Shown: positions 1 through 10,500 of the stretch, piece after piece | How positions within the stretch are numbered: position 1 is the stretch's first letter | Layout of the letters: the number at the start of each line of letters is the position of its first letter | Assembly (NCBI GenBank): GCA_018398765.1 | Contig: JAHBMJ010001696.1 | Location: 1,410-27,524 of the forward strand | Length of the DNA: 26,115 nucleotides | Origin: Chromera velia | Lineage: Eukaryota > Sar > Chromeraceae | Reading direction: 5' to 3' | Position numbers and translations under genes: made by a program | The notes under the pieces: generated by a model | Told to the model about the DNA's origin: nothing | Seen by the model: the letters and a program-made list of their open reading frames with translations, nothing else | The model's database searches: none

Positions 1-3000
1 ATTCGTCGAACTTCAACGTTACTCATTGTAACAGTCATCGTTACTCTAATTACACGAAACAATTTTTGTCGTGCACGCGTTCGCTTTGAAGACAGCAACT
101 CGAAATGAAAGAAGGGAACAGAAAACGGAACGATCACAGTGAAAACAGATTTTCTGTGCAAGAGCACCCACTGACACCCACGCACCCTCTCAGACAAACA
201 GTCACACACAGGCAGACAGAATCACGCAGACGGATTGCACCGCAGTCCTGCATGGCACCAACCAAAAAGACGAACCAACGATCCATTGACGCATCTGGAG
301 TTTGAATGCGCAAGATTAAGGATAGACAGAATGAATGCAAACGAGACACACAAACACGCAAGCAGCAGCTTGTCGCACGGCCACTACTCAAGTCGCACTG
401 GTTAATTGACACATCGAAATCACTTGGGACTGTATGGCCGTGCATCAACTGGACAGGTACATCCACAAGGACAAACAGAGAAAGAAAGAAAGAAAGAAAG
501 AAAGAAAGGCAGAAAGACAGACAGACAGAAAGAAAGGATTGTCGATTAATCCATCCCAGCCCATCCCGCCCCATCAAAGCCAAACAGAGCGTGCATGCAT
601 CCATGCAGAGCGGATACTGGCAGGGGGGCACAGATTTTCATCCGGATTGACTGGCAGCCTTCGAATACAAGCAAGCAAGCAAACGGACTGTCGACATGTC
701 AGCAGGTCAAACGTCAGATAAGGTGCACGGAAGCGTTTAACTTCTCTCAGGGTTTTGCTTACAGCAAGACAGAGTCGAAGGAAAAAAGAAAAGGATCCGA
801 GGAACGTGATTTTATTTGAGAAGGCTGGAGACACTCGCCCAGTCTGTAGTGGCATGACAACGCACGAATACACTCTCAAAAGAGAGATGTACCCAGTGAT
901 GGAAGGGGTTGAAGTTTTTCTTCTCCCTTTTCTGGTCCTTTTCCTTCCCACGGCTTTCCTCTCCCGATTGTTCTCTTCGCACCGTTTATCTCTCCACCCA
1001 TCAGTCCAACTCGAGCTTTCAGTTTCCGTTGATGCTTCAATGCCTTCTTTTGTTTTCTCTTTTCATTCTCTCTCTGTTGGATTCCAAATCTCGCTGCCAG
1101 TCTCGCTCGCTCAAGGAGAGCTCCGGATCCATACCCCCCTTCCCTTCCCAACCCTACAGGTGCAGGAGCAGGTCAGTTCTTTCTTTAATCAGTCCATCAA
1201 TCACCTTTTGGATTCAACCAAAGGTGGGCGTGCAGGGGGTGGAGCCTTAGTCAGTCGTATTCTCCTTCTGTCCCACAAATACAGTAGACCTATTTGTTTG
1301 TTTGTTATTCCTGCTCCCCCCTCTGCCTCTCATTTGCCTCTCCTCTCTTTCTGAATTCCAGAAAAACAATTAATCCCCCACCCACGATGCCCATTCATGA
1401 TTCAAATGCAAAGGAGGACATGAGATGAAAAAAGAGGAGGAATAGAACAACAGACAAAGACCAAAAAAGGGAAACAGGCTTCACTCATGGTAATGAGAAA
1501 CTTCACAACACTGCACGCGCACAGCACCCTCCCGTCTGATGCGGCGGGAAAGAAAAGATGGGAGAAGAAAAAAAGAGAGTCCAAGGAGAGGTGACTGAGT
1601 GAGGAGCGTATGCTTCAACTTTAACAACAAAGAGTCATGCAGATAGACACAAATTCAGGTTTGGAGAATTTTCGTCGGGGCATCGAGCAAGACGATAGAA
1701 GGAGCAGGGGCCACCAGAAATAGAAGCATGCACAAGCATGAAGAGAGAACGCACAACATGAACATGAGGCATCATCGTGGAAGAGACAGCGAAATGGTCG
1801 GAAGAGGAGCACTGCACTGCTTGTTTTTCTGAGGCGAGGGGGAAGAGAAGGATGAAGATACAAAGCAGACGGGGGGACAAGTCACGCATTTTTACTTCAT
1901 GCTGCGAGGGAGATCAAATTTTGGGCATTTGGCTTGCACAGAAAGTGGAGAGAGAGGTATGAAGACAGACGAACATACATGCAAAGCAAATTTTCCTTCA
2001 GGACTTTATAATACTTTGATTCGATCGCATCCCCCCCCTTTTATTGCGCCCACCCATGAAGAACACATCGCACCGGCCGACCTACGGCAAGATGGAAGGA
2101 CGGACGCGTTCTAATAGATTGTTGATGACCAAAAAGACGACGAAGACAAAAAGCTGCTGGAAAGGAAAAAATCAAAACCAACCCCCAAAAAACAACCAAA
2201 CGTTTCTTCCCTTCATTTCTTCTGCCCTCCCTGTGGACGGGGTACCCACCCATTCACTCACTGAGGAGTGAACAGAAGTAAACAAAAACGCAACTTTTTT
2301 TTTTTTAGCCAGCAAAGCCGAATGGAAAAAGAACTCTGGCAACAACGAAAGAAAGAGTTTGTTATCGTTTCTCTTCCTCTCTTTTGACACATTAAAGTTA
2401 TTTTTTCTTTTTTTTTCAGGCCTCCATCCATCCATCCATCAGTCTTCTCCCTGACAACAAAGAAGTGTGACTGGAATTCTGGAAAAGGGAAACAGAACAA
2501 CCACCATGAAGGGGAAGGGTCGAGAGACATCACTCAGCAGAGCGACATTGCTGGATGCTCTTCTGTTGAGCTCTCCTCTCTTTCACACTTCAGCAGGCAC
2601 AAAGAAAGACAAAAGCCGTTTGCAGGCCAAGTCACCGTGCCGAACAACTAATGATCCATCTTAAATTCCACCAATTCAACGCACGCACATGCACGCGGTC
2701 ACACACATGATGCGCTCCCGGACCGGTCTTCGTTCTCCTACCAACTGTTCTCCCGCTTCATATGAGTCGGTCAAACCCTTAAATTGAGAGGGAAAAAGGA
2801 GAGAAACAAGCTCAAAAAAGAGAGGAAAGAACGGAACAGAAGCGGAAGGTGTACGCAGGAAGGAAAAGAGAGAGACAAAGAGAGGAGGGGGTCGATCATC
2901 GAGAGAGAAGGTTACGGCCCTTCCCCACGCAGACCAGCTCCTCCTCGAATTTTTGGACTGCACTTCGTTTGTTTGTCTGATGTCTGAGGGGGTACTTGTA

Positions 3001-4379
3001 TTGTATTGGAACAATGAGACAGAAGGAGAAAAGAGAAAAGGGGACGCAGCGACCAGCACGCTGACTTTGATTTTTCTCTTCGTCTCTTTTCTAGTCGTTT
3101 CTTTTCTTTTTTCTTCTTTTCACAATAGCAATGAGACTGCGGAAAGGAGCTAGACAGTAGGCGAAAAAAGGAAAAGGGGAATCGATCTGACAAGCGAAAT
3201 GGAGAGACTTAACATGGAGGGAGGGAGGGAAAATGAAAGGTGGGGTCAAATACCTAACATCATCCCTCCATACTCATCATGCGTCTATCTCTCCACTTCT
3301 TCTCCGCTCTCTTTTCTTTCCCTGGTCCTTTCACGCCAGATTTGGTTGCTTGCTTGAAATTTCGAGCTTCACTCATTCATCTGCTCATTCAGGAGTTGGT
3401 TTGCTCTTTTCAGCACTTCATCACCGCACGTCTTTCTGCTTCTCTTCTCTCTTCCTGGCTGCGTCGCGTGTTGCTTTCTTAGTGTGCGTAAATGCAGACC
3501 GAACGTATTTTTCCCCTTCAAACGGCATTCCATCTCGTCTGACTGAATTTTCAGTTTGGGAAACAGGAACAGAAGAGCAGGTAAGGGCTGAAGGAGGAAC
3601 CGTGTGTAAGACAGACGATCTTGAGAGAGACCTTTTGCATCCCTTTTGATCGTTCCATCGGTCCTTCGCTTTTTGTTCCCTTGCTTTTCTCCGCTTCTCT
3701 TCTTTTGCCCTCTTTGCTTCCTTAGCTCCTTACTTCATTTTTGGCTTCACCTACGAAGCACAAATCCAATCATTCAAATGGTCATGCAATCAAAAAGTCT
3801 CCCTCCTTTTTTTCACAGTGAGAAAGAAAAGGGGATGGAAACGGGAGAAAGAAAGGAACTGCGAAAGCGAGAGAGAGGGAGGGAAGTGAATTTTCTTTAA
3901 ACCACTCACATGGGGAGTAAAAAGGAAGATAAGATAAGGTAAGAAAAACTTCATGCGGAGGAAGGTAAAGAGAAGGAAGGGAAAAACAGTCTCTGTCGAG
4001 GCTTTCAACATCGATCGGTTCGTCTGATCTCAGCAGGAGTGAAGAAGATGAAGGAAAGTGTGCAGGCAGGCAAGCTGTTGACCTGAGAGAGAACACTCAG
4101 AGAGAGAAAGAAGAGGACTTAGCAAGATCCAGAAAGAACCTTCCTCCCGTCTCGCTCATATCTTCTTCCACTTTCTCCTTGATTCCTCCCTGCCCCTTGC
4201 ACTTTCTGATGCTGCACTGGCCCCTTCCTCCTTCCCCCACATCCATTCGGCGATCGGAATGCCCCCTCGTCTCTCCCTTTCCCTTGTGACTGACGCCCTC
4301 CTTCCCTTCCCCCCTCTCAGCAGAATAGATAGAAGAGCCTGACCCTCGATCTCCCTCAGTCAGTCCATGTATCAGACAG
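1..4379. other. Gene-poor region with purine/pyrimidine blocks
   Basis: I see no exon here that combines coding-like composition with splice signals. The open frames present are low-complexity Ser/Leu/Phe/Arg readings of skewed sequence. The plus strand alternates between purine-rich (about 750-890, 1400-1960, 2780-2930, 3790-4130) and pyrimidine-rich stretches (about 900-1340, 3060-3125, 3270-3740, 4135-4330). There are short microsatellites at 479-535 (GAAA/GACA), T-runs near 2296-2307 and 2399-2416, and CATC repeats near 2423-2441. The last few hundred bases should include the 3' UTR of the minus-strand RRM gene. A small or non-coding RNA gene cannot be excluded by eye. Confidence 0.5.
479..535. 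repeat. (GAAA)n / (GACA)n microsatellite
   Basis: Interrupted tetranucleotide array on the plus strand, GAAA units passing into CAGA/GACA units and back. It is the first of many four-base-period repeats in the window. Confidence 0.85.
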
Positions 4380-6754
4380 TCAGAAATTCGACGCCATCAT
4401 CTGCTGTCGCTGATTCTTCTCCTGAGGCTGAGGCTGGGGAGGCGGACGGGAAAACGAACCTGCTCCAGGTTGTCCTCCCATCACACCCCCTCTTGCTCCT
4501 CCTAGGTTTGCCTGGTCACCCCAGAAAGGGGGGGGCATGGGGGGCTGCTGCTGCTGTTGGGCGTACGTCGTGTGGGGAGGACTGGGGGTTGCCTGTGAGG
4601 AAGGGGGGAAGTGCTCAGAGGGCGACAGCTGGGAAGGATCCAAGTTTCGCGTTCGCACGGAGGGCACCTGAGTAAGCACCTGTTCCCCTCCTGCTGGGAG
4701 CATCTGGAGGCTTCTGCTTGTGGTCGTTCCAGAGTAGCCTGAGCGGGCCGCCTGGAAGGATGTAGCGGGAGACGCGTTGAGAGGCGGGGGGGGGACCTTT
4801 CCGCCCTCCACATTTGAGGCAATGATGTTGTGGGTTCTTTGCAGAGATGCGCCGCCGTTCCTTCCGATGGCTGTCTGGGGGGTGAACTGCTGCCCTGACG
4901 CACGCATTGAAGGCATCCCCTGCGAGAAAGAGTCGGCACTGATCAGCTCAGGGAATCCCAGAGACTGCAGTGCCGCGGGAGGCAGAGAACCCTTTCCCGA
5001 GGTCATCGCTGCTGCGATTTCGGGAGGCAGGAATGGTTGTGGGTGGAACTGGGCAGGGGAACCGGCGTGGTTGAAAGGATAGAGAAGTGCGGCTGCCGCA
5101 GCGGCATCGAGGGTCATTTGATCGGGGCGGAGGGGTGGAAAGAAGGGAGGGAACTGCTGGCCGGGGGGCAGAAAGGGGAAGGGGGGAAGCATGGGAGCTC
5201 CCCCAGGGCCCTGCATATTGGGGGGCAGGGGGGCAGCTCCTGGGGGCAAGGCCCCCGTCCGAAGCTGTACCGCCTCACCGGAAGGAGTCAGAGNNNGGCA
5301 TGGGTGTCTCCATTTGCCTGGGCCCCTCTGGAACCGTCTGCTGCTGCCGGGGTTTTCCCTCCTGCCTTGGAGTTCTTCCCCCCCGCCCTGGCGTTGGCCG
5401 GCCTTCCGTCCTTTCCCTTCATTCCCCTGCCGGCACCTGCACAGAAACAAATACAGTCAGTCAGGCAAACGAAAGAAAATGAGGTGTGGAGAAGCATTCC
5501 CCAAAGAAATCGACTGATGGATCTCTCTCGTCTATTAAAAAACTCTTTTGTTATAGAAAAAGCTGCCAACCGATGTCCCAGTATTTTATTGGATTTGCTA
5601 CTTCGTGATCTGCTTTGTCGCCAAGGCTCACTCACCTGCTCTCGGCTGTCTGGCTTGAGCAGGAGTCGCCCTCTTTGCCTCACACCACTTCTCCCCTATG
5701 AGGTGCTGTCCGACTGCCGCGTCTGCCTGCTGGTACTCCCCGAAGTACACAAACCCGAACCCCCTGGGCTTGTGCGACAGTTTCCCGTACATGATCTGCA
5801 CATTCCTCACAGGGCCGAACTTGCTGAAGTAGTCCTTCAGGTCGTCTGCACACAAAACAGAATGTCGCAAGCGAAAAAGAAAGCGGGGTGGCTGAGTTTC
5901 CCTCTCCCTACGTATCCATGCACGCAAGTCTTCATCGATGGGCCTCTAGCCTTTTTCATGCAAGAGTCTCTCTTCCCTCTCCCACGCTCCCGTTCCCCTC
6001 CTTCATTTCCGTCGAGGTGCAGGCGACAGGACACGAACGGACAGCTTCAGGAAACGAGAGAAGTGCTCGCATACCACTGCAGACTTCTCTCCGCTTGCAG
6101 GCTGATACACTGACCCTCAGTGACGCCCTCGGGCAACCCTCCAACGAAGAGCTTTCCCGGGGACGCGATCTGGTCGTACTTCGGGTTCTGCCTCGCGACC
6201 TCTCTGCTCATGGCCCATCGGGCTTCAACCTGAACGACACTCGCACACCGCATGGACACACATGAAGATTTGGGGTAATGGCGCACACATACAGATGGGG
6301 GAAGTTTGTTTCGTTCGACTCCACAAGGCGAAGGGCTCTGGCTGCAGGTCAGAGAATCGAATGCGCCCATATGCGGAGAAGACAAAAAGGGGAAACTCCA
6401 ATAAGAAGACTAAAGCCCTCTCGATCCCACACACGTTGACAGGACACCTCGCCAGGCTGTGTGAGCTCTCAAATAGAGACAAACGAGCAAACTGACCACA
6501 ATGCCGTCAATTCGCACTTTCACGTCTCCATTGACGAGTCGCTCTGCCTCGCCTTCCTCCTTGCACACAACGAATCCGAAGCCTCTGCTCTTGCCTGTAT
6601 GCTTATCGATCACAACTTCAGCGCTTTCAATTGCCTCTGCATTCCCCAATGCACCCGTGATCGAACTCGTGAAAGAGGCCACGTCCGTAGATTGACCAAG
6701 CCCTCCTATGAAAACCTTCCGAGGGTTCTCTATACCATTACTGGCCGACACCAT
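4380..6754 (-). CDS. Tandem RRM RNA-binding protein (Musashi/DAZAP1/hnRNP-A-like)
   Basis: Likely binds single-stranded RNA in nucleus or cytoplasm. Four exons on the minus strand: 6754-6497, 6229-6115, 5845-5636 and 5436-4380, with introns starting GTCAGT, GTCAGT and GTGAGT, all ending CAG, phases 0, 1, 1. RRM1 starts near residue 13: RNP2 KVFIGG (13-18) and RNP1 KSRGFGFV (55-62). RRM2 starts near residue 112: RNP2 KLFVGG (112-117) and RNP1 KPRGFGFV (150-157). The intron between exons 2 and 3 falls inside RRM2, after PEGVTE. After about residue 195 comes a Gly/Lys/Ala linker and a long Pro/Gln/Ser/Ala-rich tail ending near QQMMASNF, as in hnRNP-like proteins with a low-complexity C-terminus. 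The first ATG fitting the frame is at 6754; an upstream non-coding exon is possible. The NNN gap lies in exon 4 and its true length must be 3k+1 for the frame to hold; then the protein is about 545 aa. Domain call is firm, subfamily is inferred from the two-RRM plus low-complexity-tail layout. Confidence 0.9.
5294..5296. other. Assembly gap (NNN) inside RRM-gene exon 4
   Basis: Three undetermined bases. The frame entering the gap, fixed by splicing at 5436, and the open frame leaving it toward 4380 differ by one, so the placeholder length is not the true length. Confidence 0.95.
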
Positions 6755-7534
6755 CGCTCTCCCTATTCCCTCTGACAACGAGGATGCGGTTTTCGTTTGG
6801 ACACAGCTCTAAGATTAAGTTGAAACTTCCGAACTGAGAGCCGGAATCGAATCGAAGTTCTTGACTGCGAAGAGATTGACTCGATGAACCTGCTTGATTT
6901 GGCCGCTATAGGATCATATTACTGCTACGAAATGTCCCGAAACAATGCGTACGCAAACGATCACACACGTGAAACGAATCTGCAAAGGTCGCACTTTTCA
7001 GAGCTGTCTGTCACTCCGCCAAAGAGGGAAAAGAGGGGAAGCAGAAGAGCTGCTTTGCTAAATGCGATGTACAAAAGTCGATCGACTTTCTCCGAGGGCA
7101 TTCCGAGGGCCCACTGTCAAGTGGGGCCCATGCAAGCCGCGCGGCTTGTCGCCATGCAAAGAAGGCGCGCGCCCGCTGCGGGCACATTCAGCTAGGGGGC
7201 CGGCATGCCGGGGCCGTTTGTAGGTTGCGAGCATGACGTACTCCATGCATGCAACGTACTTCAATTTAAACTTGAAAAAGCGGGTTTCTTAGTTCTGAAA
7301 AGAATCTAAGTCGAGGTGATGACACGGAAAGAGCAAAGACGTTGAAGCTGCTCACGTTTCTAATGACCCTTTGTGAGGTGGTCTTTGTGGCATTTAAGAC
7401 GCAGAAAGATTTCAGGACCAAATTAACTGAGCCACGGTGGGTCGTCGGACCGTTGTCCTCGATCGTTCAATATTCCTCTGTGACAATACCATTCGACTCC
7501 GAAGTGATCGCTGCGTGATATTCCGATCTGCCCA
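6755..7534. promoter_or_regulatory. Divergent intergenic region between two genes
   Basis: About 780 bp separate the start codon of the minus-strand RRM gene (6754) from that of the plus-strand EF-hand/Cys-Pro gene (7535), so both promoters and 5' UTRs should lie here. I see no TATA-like element I would defend. The notable content is a GC-rich palindrome cluster at 7107-7211 and a CATGCATG motif near 7245. Open frames crossing it look like chance. Confidence 0.5.
7107..7211. repeat. Cluster of GC-rich palindromes
   Basis: Within about 105 bp: CCCACT/AGTGGG arms around 7109-7127 (inside a GGGCCC...GGGCCC context), the perfect palindrome CAAGCCGCGCGGCTTG at 7133-7148, GGCGCGCGCC at 7164-7173, CCCGCTGCGGG at 7172-7182, and CCGGCATGCCGG at 7200-7211. 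Symmetry read directly from the sequence. Function unknown; candidates are dimeric-factor sites or cruciform-forming DNA. Confidence 0.8.
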
Positions 7535-10500
7535 ATGACTCGACAACGAGTCCGCCGAGGACGACAGCCCCATGGAGGACAGGCAACGTGTCAGTCTTAA
7601 TCATCCCATCTTTGCCCCCTTCCGTAGTCCGGATGATTTGACTGACCTTCGTTTTCATGACTGCATGTGCATGCATTCGTACATGCAGCCCAGCGGAGGC
7701 GAAGAAGGTCCGAAAGTCCGGTGAAAGACAAAGTGGGACAATGTCTGAACAGAAGAAGCCAAGCAAACACAAAGGACTGGAGATATGATCTGGTGTCCTT
7801 CATCGCACTCGTATCCGACCGGGAAGCCGAGGTATGCAGTCACGTCTGTATATCATGCAGTGTGCAGACACATGTAGACGGAAGGAAAAATCACGGATCC
7901 ATGGCTCTCTCTCGTTTTCACATACAGATTCATGTTTCTTCAAATAGACGCTTTGATCGTCCCAGCTCGTGTGAAGAAACCTTCGATCAAATCCATGCGT
8001 GCATACTTATTCCTCGATCAAATACCAAACCGTCAGCGTGCCTGCCTGCCTGCCTGCTTGTGTGCCTATCTGAGTTTTTGTATACGTCTCTTCCATTTTA
8101 TGTCTGCATACCGGATCTGTGTAAGACGCTGTCCAGCTGCTCGCTTAACTTTGCTGTCCTCCTCTTTCATGGACGCTCTGATGGCTGGATGTGCGTACGC
8201 GTGGATGAATGGAGGGGTGGTCTCTGCAGCTGGATGCCCTGCGGCAACGCATGTGTGCGAGCGAAACCTTCGACCCTCTGAATCACTTTGCTGATCTTGA
8301 TGTCGACCGAAAGGAGTTTCTCTCGGGTCGGTCAGTCTGCACTCACAATAAGAGAGCATTTGCGTCGGGACAAAAAACAAAAACGCAAAAGTTTTTTTTT
8401 TCCGGGTAGCCTGCCATTTCGTGCAAGAATATTGTTGTTTATGGCTGTACCGCTAGTATCAATATCTTGCTTTCAGAGACATTCCTCTTATTTACAATCC
8501 GATTGATATAAGAATTTTGCCAACTGGGCAGTGCCTCTGTTGGACAAACAAAAGGGAAGAAGAAGTGGACCATCGCAAGATTTTTCTCCCAAAACAACCA
8601 ATTGAGGGCCAACTTTCAACGCTACATCCGTCCTAAGTCACGTTTGCTCGTTTGTTTGTTTGTTTTATGCAGTGTCCGACGTGCTCAGTTTCCTCGGCCG
8701 CTTCACTGATGATGTCACAGAAGAGGAAGCAAAGCAGCTCTGCAGAAGAATCCGCACACGCACTGCCATGTTGGAGGAATCTTTGGAGGGGCAGAGGGAG
8801 ACAGACGTCAACGCCTTCGAGTGAGTCGATCTGTGTGTAAGTAAGTGCACGTGTGGGAGGCAGGGAGAGTGAGGGATTCGTTGTCATAGAGTGACACAGG
8901 TCCTCCTCTTGTGAACTCTTGGTGCATTTATTCTCTTCCGTTTCTTGCCCGTTTCTCTCTCTCTCTCTTTCTCTCTCTCTCCCTCTCCCTCTCTTTCTGT
9001 GGGGGGGGGAGGGTTGAAGGGGATGCAGAAATAAAAACAATTCCATTCCCTTTGCTTTTGTTTGTGCTCTTTAGAGTTCGCCCCGAAGCTGAGTCTTCCT
9101 CTCTCCCTACAGTCATTCATCCCTCGATCCTTCTATTCCTTTCTTCATTCATTCCGTCCCTTCCCTGACTCCCTCCCTTACTCCCTCCCTCCCTTTCTTC
9201 TTTTCTTGTCTTCCTGCTTAAAGTTTCGTCCTCCCTTTGTTGCCCACTTAATTGTTCCTTCCCCCTTGTGAATCCTGCAGATGGGCTGAATTTCTTATCT
9301 GTAATGTCAGTCAGTCAGTCAGTCAGTCAGTCGGTCAGTCGGTCAGTTAGTTATTGTGTCACTCAGTCGATCGGAAAGTCCTTCTGTCAAGCAATTCTTC
9401 TAGCAGTCGTAGAGTGAACACACGTTCCTTGCTTGGGCTTTCTGACAACAATCTGATGTTGCAATAAGGCATGCATTTTCTTACATGCATGCATATTTAT
9501 ACGTACAGAAAATGCATGCTTGGGCTTTCTGACAACAATCTGATGTTGCAATAAGGCATGCATTTTCTTACATACATGCATATTCTTACATACAGAAAAT
9601 GCATGCTTGCAATCTGATGTTGCTTCCAATAATGCAAGTGAGTCCCTCTCCCTTTCTGCCTTTCAGTGATTTGTCTTCTCCGTTCCCCCTCTCTTTAGTC
9701 GATGTGGATCTTACCTGGTTTCATTCCCGTGTATCCTTCCTACCTTGCCGCCCTTTTCCCCTTGCCCTTTCTCCCTTCAGAGCAACCATCTGAGCCACCT
9801 GGTGGACTTACGGCATGAGTGAGTGAGCAGACAAGGGCAGAGAAGAGAGAAATGAAGATTTGAGGAGAAGATAATACAAAAACCAGAAATTGGCAAAATT
9901 TTGCGTGGGGTGGCAGAGGCTCTAAGAGAGGGGCGGGTGCATTTGCTTGCAGAATTGGATTTGGTCTTTCTTTGACAGAGCAAGCGTTGAAAATTTCTAT
10001 GCCGGCTCATTCAACGAGTTCGGCACGGCTCTCGGGTCATAGGTGGCATTTTCGCAGCGAAGACTTTCTTTTTCTCTTTTTCGATCGTCTCGATTTGTTT
10101 TTACACATAGGGTCAAGTCGCTGTACGTTCTTCTTAAGCGCTTCACTCTCCTCCCTTCTGCTCGCATGCAGCTATGAAAGCACGTGTATATGTCCGGCTC
10201 TGGCCGAGCACGAATCTATCGCGAAGGTGTTACTGGCAGAGATCGCTACAGAAAGACTTCTGGAGGAAAAGAGAAAAGAGATTCTCTCCTCCCTCGGGGC
10301 CGTAGAGGAACTCTGGAACGCCTTCGACTGGCTGGATTGCAGGTCGATCGGTTGCATCATCATGCACTAAGTCTTCTTCTGTCTGCTTCTTCTTCTTCTT
10401 TGGACTGTCATTTCTATCTAAAAAGAAAGGAGGGTCAAGGAGAACGCTCAACCCTGCAGCATGCTGTCTGTCTCTCAGAGACTCCCCATGCTTCCCAACG

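Noticed and set aside
2506-2664. Short open frame with a good ATG context and a hydrophobic patch
   Set aside because: Only 52 codons, no recognisable signal peptide or partner exon; kept as chance.
3233-3649. Plus-strand 138-codon open frame
   Set aside because: Ser/Leu/Phe-rich reading of a pyrimidine block, with no domain or splice partners.
7470-7772. Minus-strand open frame ending EGIVTEEY-like, with plausible amino-acid composition
   Set aside because: It lies antisense to two plus-strand exons whose phases fit a long chain of downstream exons, and no partner exon with matching splice sites was found.
9432-9623. CRISPR-like array
   Set aside because: Units are directly adjacent with no spacers, there are only two full copies, and the region is a eukaryotic intron.
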